Positions 1-12,050 of a stretch of DNA of 64,000 nucleotides are shown here, piece by piece. A program made the position numbers and the translations under genes. The number at the start of each line of letters is the position of its first letter. The first letter of the stretch is position 1. This DNA comes from Cynocephalus volans (Eukaryota; Chordata; Mammalia; Dermoptera; Cynocephalidae). The DNA is taken from the NCBI RefSeq assembly GCF_027409185.1, contig NC_084462.1, positions 29,425,577-29,489,576 on the forward strand, written 5' to 3'. The notes beneath the pieces are model-generated. The model was given only the letters and a program-made list of their open reading frames with translations. It was not told the DNA's origin and searched no databases.

Positions 1-424
1 AGCCCCTTATTTTCTGATAAAGGGAACTGACATTTGCAGTGCTTTTACTGGGTAATTTTCCCAGATCTGTGATTCTAGAATGACTATAAACATTATTTGC
101 CCCTTATGCATTGTTTAAAAAACTGGTTCTACTAACATGATTTATGGGCAAACTTCCTTTTTCATCTCGTATAGCATATTTCCTGCCTTATGCTTGGTGT
201 TCATTAAACAGATGCTCTGTTCTATATAAAGAACGAAATGAACTAGGCTGAAAAGCCAATTTACAGGGGCATATTATGTTTTGATCTGTTGTTTTGAAAC
301 CATGAACACTTGGGCATTGAGTAATGCTGAAAAACAAACCAGTGGACTCCTGGGGAAAAAATGGTACTTTGAATACATGCATGTAATTTTGCTTTATTTT
401 TGATATGCCACTTAATCTACATTT
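1..424. other. Unassigned AT-rich sequence
   Basis: No gene, splice-supported exon or recognisable repeat is visible here. The short minus-strand open frame around 188-382 has no coding signature. Confidence 0.5.
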
Positions 425-825
425 TATAGACTAAATTTGTGTCCCCCCTAAATTCATATGTGGAAATCCTAACCCCCAGTACCTCAACATGTAACAATGT
501 TTGGAGGTATCTTTAAAGGGGTGATTAAGTGAAAATTAGGCCATTAGGATAGGACCTAATCCAATCTGACTGGTGTCACTGTAAGAAGAGGAAATCTGGA
601 CACAAAGGAACACCAGGGATGCAGGCACGCAGAAAAAAGACTATGTGAGGACACAGAGAGAAAGTGGCCATTTGCAAGCCAAGGAGAGAGGCCCCAGAAG
701 CAAATCAAGCCTGCCAAGGCTTGATATTGGACTTGTAGCCTCCAGAACTGTGAGTTGATTAATTTTTGTTGTTTAAGCCACCCAGTCTGTGGTATTTTGT
801 TGTGGCAGCCATAGCAAACTAATAC
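425..825 (+). mobile_element. MLT1-type MaLR solo LTR
   Basis: The segment follows the MLT1 LTR from end to end. It opens with a GTGTCCCCCC/AATTCATATG block, continues with CTAATCCAATCTGACTGGTG and the CCTCCAGAACTGTGAG block, and ends GCAAACTAATAC. MLT1 LTRs are old non-autonomous ERVL-MaLR elements, and divergence is high. Boundaries are approximate and no clean TSD was found. Confidence 0.8.
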
Positions 826-855
826 GCTACAGAAAAGGAATTTTTTAAAGGTCTT

Positions 856-1437
856 GTTCTGGTTATCTATTGCTGTGTAACAAACTATGCCAAAACTTAG
901 GGTCATAAAACAGTAATTTTATTTGTGGTCAGGAAATCAGGAAGAACTCAGATGAGCAGTTTGATATTTTCCATATTGAATCAGCTGGAGTTGCCTAAGT
1001 GGAACTGGAGACCCTTTTCCCAAGATAGCACCCTCCCATGGCTACCAAAATGCTGCAGGATGTCATTTGGGAGCTCAGCCTGGCCTGGAGGCAACAGCCC
1101 TTGATTTGCCTCCACATGGGCCTCCTCACGTGGCTGCTTGGGCTTCCTCACAGTATGGTGGCTGGATTCCTAGAGAGAGGAAATAAAACTGTGAGCTGTG
1201 AGTCTTTTAAAGCCTAGTTGGAGAAAGCTGTAATTTGTCACTTCTGTGTATTTTATTGGTCAAGCGAGCCACTAAGGCCAGTTCAGATTCAGGGGGATGG
1301 AATTAGACTCCACCTGGAAATTGGAGAAATAGCAAAAACTTTGCAGCCAGCTTTAATCTACCAGGAACATAATCCCACAAAGATGGGGCAAACAGAGGAG
1401 AAAACAAAACCAAGGTTTTGGAAGAGGGCTGAGAAAT
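856..1437 (+). mobile_element. MLT2-like ERVL LTR
   Basis: It starts with GGTTATCTATTGCTGTGTAAC and carries GGGCTTCCTCACAGTATGG and the block TTTATTGGTCAAGCGAGCCA, all typical of MLT2/ERVL LTRs read in sense. The open frame at 1218-1439 lies inside this LTR and is not a gene. Confidence 0.65.
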
Positions 1438-1739
1438 AAACTCACTGTCATTTGCTATCCTCACTTAAAGTAAGCAGGCCACCAAAGACAATCAAACACT
1501 TAAAGAAAACTTCTAACATGAAAGATATAACAAACCCACAGTCAGATAAAAAAACTTAGAGGAAACAGGAGCTGTGTAGGAAGAAAAAAATGTCAACAAC
1601 AACAACAACTAGCATTCCCAATGGCCAAAGCCAGAACAATTTAAACAAGAAAATAAAGTAGTTGAGATTTATAACCTGAAGCATAAAATAAATACCTATG
1701 AGTCATAATAATAAAAATAAATGATTGAATAAGTAGATA

Positions 1740-2500
1740 AATGGGGGAGAAGAGCCAAATCTCCTGTGTGGAAGAATAATAATTTACTTTATGTAATAAA
1801 TTATGTAAATAATAATTTATGTAAATACTCCTGCCTCGAGGAGGTGGAGCATAACCCCTGGCTCCCTAAGTGTGGGCTGCACATGGTGACTGCCCTCTAC
1901 AGAGCAGAGTATGGGGAGACGGAGAAAAAGAGTCACTTTACAGTGGAGAAACCTAACAAGTTTTATGTCAGCCAGGAAATCAAGATTAATGTCAATGGTG
2001 ATAAATCATGTTGATAGCAAGCATTCTTGATGTGCTGTGATGAAAAAGGCATTGTATCTGCTGTCTTCCTCCCCAATCTTATTACTCCCACCTAATCGTA
2101 AGAAAAGCAAGACAAGTGCCAGCGGTGGGATGTTCTTCCTGACCAGTATTAATCAAAATCCTCAAAGTCATCAGAAACAAGGAAAGTCTGAAAAATTGTC
2201 ACAGCCAAGAGGAGCCTAAGGAGACATGATGACTAAATGTAATGTGGTATCCTGGATAGGATCCTAGAACAGAAAGGGAACATTAGGTAAAACTAAGGAT
2301 ATCTAAATAAACCATGAACTTCAGTTAATAATGATTTACCAATATCGGCTGTTAATTATGACAAATATACCGTGATATAAGATGTAAATAGTAGGGGAAA
2401 CTGGGTATGGAGTATATAGGAACTCTAGTATTTTTTTTTTTTAACTTTTCTCTCAATCTAAAACTATCCTGAAATAAGTTTATTTTTAAAAAACGACATT
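1740..2500 (+). mobile_element. Old L1M 3' end, sense
   Basis: The part from about 2,150 on (CAGCCAAGAGGAGCCTAAGG, then GGGGAAACTGGGTATGG and CTAAAACTATCCTGAAATAA) matches the 3' UTR of an ancient L1M subfamily as I remember it. The exact subfamily cannot be set by eye. The open frames at 1766-2014 and 2037-2219 are within it. Confidence 0.55.
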
Positions 2501-2639
2501 GATATCCTCAGCATGGGAATAGAAACTTTTAGAGCCATTAAAGAAGAATTGGATGTTATTAAAAAATGTAGTTTCTAATTTTGATACAATCTAACTTATT
2601 TTTTTCTTTTATGGATTACTCTTTTGCTCACATATCTAA

Positions 2640-4265
2640 AACTCATGGGCAACCCCAAGGATATGCAGATTTTCTCCCACATTTTATCTTAGAAATTTTA
2701 TGGTGTTATGTCATACACTGAGTTCTGTAATCCATTGTGTGTTAATTTTCATATAAGATGTGAAGTGTATGCTGAGTATCACTTCTTTTGCATATGTGTT
2801 GACTTTCATTTTTTTGACATTTGTTCCAGTTTCGTTTGTTGAGAAGACTATCTTCTCCATTGAATTGCTTTTGCATCATTGTCAAATACCAGTTGACTAT
2901 ATTTGCATGGTTCTATTTCTCAGCTCTTTATTCTGTTCCATTAATCTACTCATCTCTTCTTTCAGCAATATCATGCTGCCCAGATTATTGTAGCTTGATA
3001 GTAAGTCTTGAAGTAAGGTAATCAGAATCGCAATTGTTTTGGCTATTCTTTTTAATTTTAATTTTTATGCTATTTTAAAATTTTTTTGTTTCTTTTTTGT
3101 TTTTATTTTTTAATCTATTGTTTTGGGTGTTCTTGTTCCTTAGCATTCCATATAGATTTTAGAATCAGCTTGTCAATATCTATGAAAATGCTTAGTGAAA
3201 ATTTGATTTGGATTGCATTGAACCTAGAGATCAAATTGGGGATTATTCGTATCTTAGCAATGTTGAGTTTTCCAATCCATGAACATGGTGTGTATATTTA
3301 TTTTCCTAATCCTTTATTTGATTTTTCATCAATGTTTTGGACTTTTCAGGATACAGATTCTGCAAATATTTTGGTAGTTGTTTCTTTTAAAGTGCATCTA
3401 CTGCAGACAGCATGTGGTTGGTTTTTGGATTTTTATCCAGTCTATAATATCACTATATTCTATTTTACACTTTATGTACATTACATTTTAAAATAGGCTC
3501 TTTACATTTTATGCAATTATTAGTATCTTTGGCTTTATTCTCCCACCTTTCTATTTGTTTATTTTCTACTATTGCATGTTTCCTGCATTCTGCTGGGGCT
3601 AATTACTGTTTTGTTTGTATTCCATTTCATTTTAAAAAATGTATTCTCATCTATTCCTCCATCACCATTTTATCGTTCAGACTTAACCCTTCACATTTCC
3701 CCCTTCCCACTTTGAATTAATCCACCCCCACATACTTTGTGTTATTGTCACTATTATCTAGTACTTCTACCTATGTTATAAACCGCATCTTTCGATGTTA
3801 TAATTTTTGCTCTACATAGTCATTTAAGGAAATTGCAAGAAGGAAAAAAACACAATGTTTGATTAACCACTTAATTACCATTTATGATACTCTTTTTCCT
3901 TCCTGAAGATCCACATTTTTATAAGTGCTATTCCTCTTGTTTTTGAAGATATTTTGCTAGGTGTAGAATTCTAGTTTGATATTTTTTTCTGCATTTAATC
4001 CTAAAGGTGTTGCTCCACTGTTTTCCAGCATGCAGTACTTCCAGCCGGAAGTATGTTGCCATTCTTATTTTTGTTTCTATTTAAATAATTTATCTTTTTC
4101 CTCTGAACATCTGCAAAAGGTTTCTCTTTATCACTGTTTTTAACCATTTTATTATGATTTGCCTCGGTGTAGTTTCCTTCATGTCTCTTCAGTTTGGGAT
4201 TTGCTGAGCTGCTCAAACTCCTGGATTGACAGTGCCAATCTTCATTTTTAGCCATTCTAGTTGGA
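2640..4265 (-). mobile_element. Ancient L1M fragment, antisense, internally deleted
   Basis: Read on the minus strand this is decayed L1. ORF2 reverse-transcriptase-upstream sequence lies at about 2,640-3,395. Endonuclease or ORF2 N-terminal sequence lies at 3,395-3,500, and ORF1 or 5' region at about 3,900-4,260 (GGATAT/GAATTCTAG block). An internal deletion is inferred near 3,395. All frames are broken. Confidence 0.7.
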
Positions 4266-4685
4266 CTATAGGGGTAACTTACTGTGGTTTTCATTGACAT
4301 TTTTGTAATGACTAATGACATTTGTAATCTGTTCATGTACTGATTTGCCATCCTTAAACCTTCTCTGGAAAAGTGTCTGTTCAAATCTTTTACTCCCTTA
4401 TTTAAATTGGGTTATTTGTTTACTTATTATTCAGTTACATATTTTTAGAACATATTCAACATACAAGTTATATGTCAATCTATGTTTTGAAAATATTTTC
4501 TTTTATGTTTAGGTGTATGACCCATTTTGAGCTTTTTTATTTTTTACATGTTGAGAGGTAAGGATTGAATTACTCTTTTAAAATTAATGTCCCTCCACCA
4601 TTTGCTGAAAAGATTATTCAGCATTGAATTGCCCTGTCACCTTCAATCTTTTTCAATCTGCTTTTAAGCTTTGTTAGGTGTGACC
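4266..4685 (-). mobile_element. Second antisense L1M ORF2 fragment
   Basis: The order of L1 segments restarts here. CTGTTCATGTACTGATTTGCC and AATTGGGTTATTTGTTTAC belong to the ORF2 C-terminal half in antisense. This is therefore a separate L1M piece abutting the previous one. Confidence 0.65.
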
Positions 4686-5214
4686 AGAGCAGTCTTAATC
4701 TATGCTGATTTTGCCCCACTACTGAGTCAATCACTTGTTGAGTTCTTTACTCGTTGTCCTCAAATTATGAAGTTTTCACTGTGGCTGGTAAGAACAGACT
4801 ATTTCAATTTGATGTGATTTCTAAATATTATTCCATCTGCTCCTTTTTGGTTGCTCTTTTCCCAGCCTTGGGTATTTTTCTCACTTACTTGTACTGATCA
4901 GTATTCAGCTAAAGATTTGAGGGGAACCGCCTGCATCTCTGGAGGTGTGTGTGTGTGTGTGTGTGGCTTTTTTATATTCAGTGCTCTGTGAACTCCATGT
5001 TGGCCTCCTGGGTCTCCCAGCTCAATCAGCTAAATTCCAGTAATCCTGTCAGACTCTACCTGTGTTTTGACTCCAGGTAGTAAGCAGAGACAATCATAGA
5101 CACTTCATTTGTTTTCTCTCTTACAGGGACTATTGTTCTGTGCTGTGATCTAATGTCTGAAAATTGTTGTTTTATATGTGTTGTACAGTGTTTATTTGTT
5201 TCAGTTGGGAGGGA
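4686..5214. other. Probable L1/HAL1 5' region, with (GT)n at 4945-4964
   Basis: The stretch around 4,900-4,940 resembles the antisense 5' region of L1M or HAL1 elements, but the match is weak. A ten-copy GT microsatellite occupies 4945-4964. No gene is visible. Confidence 0.35.
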
Positions 5215-5575
5215 CCTATGAACTAAATTGTGTTCCCCAAAATTCATATGTTGAAGCCCTAACCCCCAATGTAATGGTACTTTGAGATGGTGCCTTTGAG
5301 AGCTGATTAAGTTTAGATGAGAACATGAGGGATCTCATGATGGGATTTAGATGAAGAGATATCAGAGAGCTTGCTTCTTCTCCACATCCCCTTTCCATAC
5401 AAGGACACAGCAAGAAGGCAGCCATCTGCAAGCTGGGAAGAGAGCCCCCATCAGGAAGTAAATCTGTCAGCACGTTAACCTTGGACTTCCCAGCCTCCAG
5501 AACTGTGAGAAATAAATGCCTGTTGCTTTTGCCACCCAGTCTATGGTATTTTCTTATAGCAGCCTGAGCAAATAT
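5215..5575 (+). mobile_element. MST-type MaLR solo LTR
   Basis: It has the usual MST order: AAAATTCATATGTTGAAGCC near the start, GACACAGCAAGAAGGCAGCC mid-LTR, CAGCCTCCAGAACTGTGAG, AATAAA, and CCACCCAGTCTATGGTATT near the end. It is diverged and has no obvious TSD. Confidence 0.8.
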
Positions 5576-7234
5576 AGGGGGTAAATCTGATCATTTTTAC
5601 TCCTCCTTAGTCAGAAGATAAATCACCACTGATTGATTATTGAATGTTAAAACAACCTTAGACTCAGAATAAGCACAACTTGGTCATAATGTATTATCCT
5701 TTTATACTCTCCTAAGATTTATTGATAGTTTTTGGAGGGATTTATAAAAAAACTGTATTTATTACTAAAATTAGCCTGTGTTTTCCCTCTCTTGCAAGCT
5801 CCTTATCAAGTTTTGGATTCAAAGTTATTCTGACCTAAAACCAATTGGAAAGAGAGCCCTCCTTTTCTAGTCTATGGAAGACCACATGTCATATTGGCAC
5901 TAATCTTTATTAAATGATTAGTAAAGTTAACCAGTGAAATCATTTGGGCCTGAGAAGGTATTAAATTACATATTTCATTTTTTAATAATTATCAGAATAT
6001 TTATATTTTCCATTTCATCATTTGTTCAGTCTTGGTAAGTTTTATTTTACTAGAAATATGCTAACTTATTTTAATTTCAAACACATTGACATAAAATTAT
6101 TTATATTATATTCTTATTATGTGTTTTAGGAACTGTAGTGATAACCCCCCTTTTTATTCCTCATATCAGTTACTTTTTCTTTCTTGATTAGTTTTTCAAA
6201 TTTGATGACAAATTATAAAATGTGACTTTATTGATATTCTCAATTGCATGTTTGTCTTCTATTTAATTACTTTCTAATTCCATCTTATTATTTCCCTCCT
6301 TCTTTTATTGTTAGATTAACTCACTTTTATTTTTCTAAGTCCATGAAATAGATGCTGCCTTCATTCTCTTCCATTCTTCTTTTCTAAGTTATGCATGTAA
6401 AGCTGTATAATTTCATCAAAAATTGATTTTAGTTGTATCAGACAAGGTTTGACAGTATATTTTTATTACCATTCAGTTCTAAATATTTTCTCCTTTTCAT
6501 TTTGGTTCTTATCTCTTGGGTATTTAGAAGTGCTTATCTTGGTTTTCATACACAAGGCCTTTCTAGCTATCACTCTGCTATTGATTACAGCATTGTAGTT
6601 AAAGATTATCTTCTCTATGATTTTAATTATTTGATATTTCTTAGGATTTTCCAGAATTGGACAATTATTTATAAATGTTCTATGCATGCTTAAAATAATA
6701 TGCAATCTGCAATTATTGGATAAGTTATTGGTTGCAGTGTATATATATTGAGTCAATATTTTTTATTACACTATTCAAGTCTTCCACATCTTTACTGTTA
6801 TTTTTTGTCCTTTCCTTCCCTCAAGGCAGTGTTTTAAATCTTCTAACTATGCAAATTTGCATATTTCTCCTTTTGCATTTATCAATTTTTGCTTTATATA
6901 TTTTGAGGCAATTTGAGGAAGATTAAAAATACCACTTAAAATTAATTTGTCATTCAAATGAATTTAACCTTTATCACTATGACATACTACTCTTTACCTC
7001 TAATAACGCTTTTTTTCCTTTAAGTCTACCATTTCTGATATTTACGTGTAGCTAAACAGTTATTCTATTGGTTAGAATTTGCATAGTACTTTTAAAAATT
7101 AGTGTAATTTCAGCCTTTCCGTTTCTTTAGGATTTCAGTTGTCCTTTGTTGGCACAGTTTGTTGGTGTCTGCTTATTATCCAGTATGAAAAAATTTGTTC
7201 TTTAAATGATGTGTTACCTAGATTGTTTTTATTT

Positions 7235-7760
7235 CTGCTCCAGAACCCCTCCTCACCTCTCTTCTTTACCCAGGTTGCTGCCCCAGCATTATTAGGGCTC
7301 CCATGGCATCTGGCTTCTGGTTGTGTTTAGCCAATCGGGAGCCCCAGTAGGAGGCACAAGGAAGGAAAATGAGCATGACTTGGGAAGGCTGTAGCCCTTG
7401 ACTGAAGGCCACTACTCCTCCACAGAAGTCTTGTTTGCTCTCTCTCCTTCTCTGATTTCTGATAATCACTTCCTTCCGTCATCCCTTCAGGCCTAGGGGT
7501 GGTGATAGCTGAGCTGCTGCTAGCTCCAGCTTGCTGCCCTACCTTCTGTAACTACATACTTGTAAATTTCTGCTTCATAAGTAAACTGTCCTCATAGTAT
7601 CCTCTTTCTTTCTTTTTGTTTTGTTGGTGTCTGGCTGGTACGGGGACACAAACCCTTGACCTTAGTGCTGTAACACTGTGCTTAACCAGCTGAACTATCC
7701 AGCCAGCCTATATCCTCTTTTGAGTCTCATCTCTTTTCTGTTGGGGCTCTGACTGATTGA
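7235..7760. mobile_element. Unclassified interspersed repeat inserted in L1M
   Basis: GC-richer than the surrounding L1M. It contains phrases found in old dispersed repeats (CAGGCCTAGGGGTGGTGATA and a GGGGCTCTGACTGA end). I cannot name the family. It is split by the SINE at 7608-7710. Confidence 0.35.
7608..7710 (-). mobile_element. tRNA-Ile-derived SINE (t-SINE monomer), antisense
   Basis: The minus strand reads as a degenerate tRNA-Ile: TAGTTCAGCTGGTTAAG for the A box, then AAGGTCAAGGGTTTG for the B box, with a T-rich (A-tail) left end. It is bounded by a perfect 10-bp direct repeat, TATCCTCTTT, at 7598-7607 and 7711-7720. That proves L1-type retrotransposition. It is a SINE, not a tRNA gene. 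Confidence 0.85.
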
Positions 7761-8135
7761 AAGCATTTAGTCCATTTACATTTAATGAAATTAATGCTAT
7801 AATTTGGCTGAATTCACCATCTTATTAAGTGCTTTCTAATTTTCCCATCTGTTCTATTCCTTTTATTCTCCTTTTTGCCTTCTTTAGAATTTACTGAATA
7901 TTTTTTGTTATATCACTTCTAGATCCATACCCAATAATCTTAGAAGTGATATACTTTTTTCCCTTTCTTTTAATTGTTTCCCTAGAGATTAAGGATTTTT
8001 ACTCCCTTCCTGTACTGAGGGGAGGGGCACTATATCCTACCCTTGAATCTCTCAAAAGCACAACTTACCTTCTCATACTTACTTTAGGAATTGACAGGGT
8101 AGCACCAAATGGTGGGTCTGCCTCCCCTGGGCCAG

Positions 8136-8501
8136 TGTTATGGACTACATTTTTGTGTTCCCCCAAAATTCATATGTTAAAATTCTAGCCATTAATACAA
8201 TGGTCTTTGGAAGTGGGACTTTTGGAATGTACTTAGGGTTAGATTAGGTCATGAAAGTGGGGTCTTCGTCATGGGGTTAGTGACCTTACAAAGGAGAAGG
8301 AGACAGGAGATCACTCTTTCTGCTCTTCACCACATGAGCAACAACAAGAAGACGGCCATCTGCAAACCAAGAAGAGGGCTCTTGCCAGATGCTGGTGGTG
8401 CTGGGGCCTTGATCTTGAACATCCCAGTCTCCAGAACTGTGAGAAAGAAATGTTTGCTGTTTAAGCCATGCAGTCTATGCTCTACAGGTTGAACTACGAC
8501 A
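8136..8501 (+). repeat. 5' LTR of MST element
   Basis: Begins TGTTATGGACTAC and ends ACTACGACA, about 366 bp. It contains the AATTCATATGTT block and CAGTCTCCAGAACTGTGAG. It is diverged from its partner LTR at 10017-10393, so the insertion is old. Confidence 0.8.
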
Positions 8502-10016
8502 GAAATTTGTACTGAGAAGGCGGTGCTGTTGTAACAAATATCTAAAAATGTGAAACAAGCTTTGGAACTGGGTAATGGGTAGAGGCTGGAAGAGTTTTGA
8601 GGTGCATGTTAGTAAAAGTCAATATTGCCTTAAAGGGATCTTTAAAGGCAATTCTGGTGAAGGCTCAGAAAGAAAGGCTATCTATAGAGAGGGTATCTGT
8701 ACAGAAAATTTTTATTTTCTTAGAATATACCTAAATAATCACGAATTGGTAGAAATATGGATAATAAAGGTCTTTCTGATGAGGTCACAGACAGAAATGA
8801 GGAACATGTTATTGGAAGCTGGAGGAAAGGCAATTCTTTATAAAATGGCAAAGAATTCAGTTGTATCGTGTTTATGTTTTAGTGTATTATGAGAGGTAGA
8901 ACTTACCACCACTGAAACTGGATATTTAACTGAAAAGAAGTGCAATTAAGTAGTGTTGATGGAGTAGCTTGATTCCTCCTGTCTGCTTACGGTAAAATGC
9001 AAGAAGACAAATGAGTTGAAAACAGAATTGTTAAGCAAAGAGGAACCAGAACTTAAAGATTTGGTAAATTCTTGGTCTGTCTGCATTACAAAAAATGGGA
9101 AAAAATTTTTGAAATGGAACACTAGGGATGTGGTGGACTGACCATTTGAACAGAAGCCAGGAATAGGGAAGGGATTATATCAGCAGGAACTCAACTAGTT
9201 GGGACTAAAGAAAACAGAAAATAGGACAAAATGAAGGAAGACCATCAGACTTCTTAGACCCTACAAGGCTTTACCATGGAGTTATTCAGCTGCAAACACG
9301 TGCTATTTTTCAAGACAAAGGGAGAAGGACCCCAGAGACAATTCAGAGATGATCAGGGCTGTCCCTCTCAGCACAGGACCAGGGTACATGGGCCCAGGGG
9401 GCAGGACTGCCTTCTCCTCAGTTACAAAGGATGGGACCAATGCCCAGCAGAGAATTGAGGGCAGGGTCACCCGGAGCAACAGGGGCACAATCCACATTGG
9501 CAGAGCCACCAGTGTGACCCCTGCTGGGCAGAGCCATTGAGGCAGGACCATTGTACCAAAGAGCCCTGGGGCAGGATGGCTCTTCCAGAGGGTATGGAAG
9601 GCACAGCATCAAACCAAGGAAGACCATTCTTGTGCTCTGTGATCTCATAGTGTTTGCCTTTGCTAGATTTTAGATTTGCTTGGAAAGTGTCATCTTTTTC
9701 TTCTTTTCTGTTTCTCCCTTTTGGAGAAGATTTCTTCTTTTTTGGAAAATTGTTCATCCTATGCCTGTCCTGCCATTGTATTTTGGAAGCACATAACTTT
9801 TTTGGTTTTAAAAGTTCATGGCTGGGGAGGAATTTTGTCTCAGGATGAAACATACCTTAAGTTTCTCCCTTATCTGATTTATGCAAAATGTAGATCAGAT
9901 TTTAGACTTAGACTTTAAAGTAGATGCTGCAATGAGGTAAGATTTTGGGGGCCGTTGGGATGGACTGAATATATTTTGCATGCAAGAAGGACATGAACTT
10001 GGAGACAGGAACGGAA
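8502..10016 (+). repeat. MST internal region
   Basis: Starts AAATTTGTACTGAGAAGG immediately after the LTR and continues CTTTGGAACTGGGTAATGGG, the THE1/MST internal signature. The same order recurs at 34,083-35,416. The stretch at 9,340-9,600 has imperfect repeats around GGGGCAGGACTG and GAGCC/ACCC. The short overlapping open frames there on both strands come from this repetition and are not genes. Confidence 0.8.
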
Positions 10017-10393
10017 TGTTATGGACTGAATATTTGAGTTCCCTCAAAATTCATTTCATATGTTGGAATCCTAACCCTCAAATGTGATGGTATTTGGAGA
10101 TGGGAACTTTGGGTTAGATTAGGGTTAGATTAGGTCATGAGGCAGAGCCTTCGTGATGGGATTAGTGCTCTTATAAAAAGAGGAGACATGGGATCTCTCT
10201 CACTTTGTAATATGAGGATACAATTAGGAGATGGTCATCTGCAAACCAGGAAGAGTGACTTCACTGGTCAGTGGATCTGCCAGTGCCTTGGTTTTGGACT
10301 TCCCAACTTCCAGAACTGTGAGAAATAAATGTTTGTCATTTAAGCCATCCAGTCTTTGGTAATTTGTTATAGTAGCCCAAACTGACTAAGACA
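10017..10393 (+). repeat. 3' LTR of MST element
   Basis: Starts TGTTATGGACTGAATA and ends AACTGACTAAGACA, 377 bp. It includes a local duplication of GGGTTAGATTA near 10,110-10,130, an AATAAA signal, and the CCATCCAGTCTTTGG end block. Confidence 0.85.
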
Positions 10394-10514
10394 GCCAAGG
10401 GATTCTTCACTGTATTGTAACTCTCTGGTATATCAAAAAAGGTATTGTTGTCTATCTTTTATAATTTTCCTTAGCAGGAAATGGTCTACCATTCTTGATA
10501 TCAGTACTATTTTA

Positions 10515-11098
10515 TTTATTTAATTTTAGTTTTAAAAAGTTTTGTTGGATCATAGTTGATTATACATATTTTGGGGGTTCAACACTGACATATGATAATC
10601 AAATCAATATTATTAGCATATATATTATTACAAATCTTACTTTTTCTTTATGCCCCTTATCCAATCTCTCCCCATCCCCCTCTCCCTCCCCCTCCCACCT
10701 CTGACTTCTTTTCTCCTTCTGAAAGAGTAATGGTTACTCTGTTGATTTGTTGCGTAGATAATCTGTTCAGTGCTGAGAGAGTTATGTTCAGGTCCCCCAC
10801 TATTGTTGTAGCATAGGTGCTTCTTCTATCACAATGGGCTTTGGGCAGAAAGACGTCCTCCTCTTTTCTTTGGTCTCCACTGGTGGGTCTCCTTTTGTCA
10901 ATGTACTCCAGTGGTTGGCAGGCCATCTGCACAGTGGTTGTGATGTCTAGCCACTTTCACATCATCTGTGGCTATTGAGGTGGCTGTGGTCACACGGAAG
11001 TGGTGTTTTTGGCATGCTCTTTGCCTGGTTGTGGGAGGGGGGTTGATCCCTGGTTCCACACCTCAGGACCCCGGGTGGGCCCCGTGGCAGTGGCGGCA
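10515..11098 (-). mobile_element. Internally deleted L1 (3' UTR / endonuclease scrap / 5' region)
   Basis: On the minus strand the order is: a GC-rich 5'-UTR-like segment (11,098 down to about 10,830), a short ORF2 endonuclease segment (about 10,818-10,735, residues reading VGDLN), and then a direct jump to the L1 3' UTR. The whole is bounded by a perfect 12-bp direct repeat, AGTACTATTTTA, at 10503-10514 and 11099-11110. The right copy sits at a TTTT/AA-type endonuclease site. Most of ORF1 and ORF2 is missing from inside one insertion. The left end is only weakly T-rich. Confidence 0.75.
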
Positions 11099-11110
11099 AG
11101 TACTATTTTA

Positions 11111-12050
11111 ATCTTAAATTGGCCCTATAGCCTTGGCTTCCTGCTCTCTTTGAGCCAAATGTGGAAGGCAGTACAAGGAAACAAGATGGCAGCAGGGAAG
11201 GCCTTTTGTCCAGGGTAGGGGACCAAACAATATGGTTGTGTCATACCCAGTCCTTTAAGAAAAAGCCTGCTAGCCTTCTAAATCTTGGTATTAATTATTG
11301 GAAGTCAGAAAATCTCCAGTTCAAGCTTAAATCAGAAGGAGAAACTTTCCTAGAGTTTTCTTAGTACCTAAAGTAATATAAATTTAATTCTCTTTACATC
11401 CCATCTTGTGGAAAATCACTGGAGAGAGTTTTCTTTTCTGATCCCATTCAGAAATATTGGCTCAATTCTGACAGCAGAAAACCATAGGTGAACTTGGTCA
11501 TGTGACTTAAAGAAGTAGTTAAATGATGAAGTTTGTAAATTGATGGCACAGAGTCTTATCTTGAGAATGCTGCAGATAACGGGGACAATTAGTTGGAGCA
11601 ATTAAAGGACAAAAAGAAGCTATTATGCAGATGTTTGGCTACTCAAAGCCATCTAGGCTTAAGATAATGTCATCTCTCTATCAGTGAACAGAAATGGAAA
11701 AATGTTAAAAATTTTTGCTTCATCCACTGCTAACTCTATTTCAATATTAGAACCCCATGTGATTAATATCACACCTTGGGAGATTTTATCCTAAGAATTC
11801 TCTCTTTTTGCTGTAACGAGCTCCAGGATTCTCTTTTCTAACTCTGACTCACATTGGGCTGTGTACCGCCAACTGGGTCCAGCAGCTGTTCAGAGCAGAA
11901 GTCAAGATACACAAAGACAGAATATTTTGTGAAAAGAGCACACCTGGAATGAAGAAAGTGTGCTTCAGTGAGGTCTTGAAACCTCTATGTTCCTCCTTGG
12001 AGTGAACAACTGACTTCTTGTTTTTGAAGTTTTACACTTTAAAAATTTTT
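11111..12050. other. Unassigned sequence
   Basis: No supported exon, RNA gene or named repeat. Several segments read like degraded retroviral or LTR material, but nothing diagnostic can be seen. Confidence 0.4.

Larger units (their letters stand above)
5935..8130 (-). mobile_element. Large ancient antisense L1M block
   Basis: AT-rich sequence with the antisense L1M order running from ORF2 (about 5,940-7,100) to the 5' part of ORF2 or ORF1 (about 7,760-8,000, CCATTTACATTTAATGAAAT). It is interrupted by an older repeat at about 7,235-7,760, which in turn carries a tRNA-derived SINE. No intact ORF remains. Confidence 0.65.
8136..10393 (+). mobile_element. Complete MST MaLR element (LTR-internal-LTR)
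   Basis: Two related MST LTRs flank an internal region, all in the same orientation. The flanking 5-bp repeats are GCCAG (8131-8135) and GCCAA (10394-10398), the size expected for ERVL-type integration. MaLR elements are non-autonomous, and no gag, pol or env coding is retained in the 1.5-kb interior. It inserted next to the L1M block. Confidence 0.85.

Noticed and set aside
9276..9853. Cluster of overlapping frames on both strands
   Set aside because: Lies in the non-coding interior of an MST MaLR element with GC-rich short repeats.
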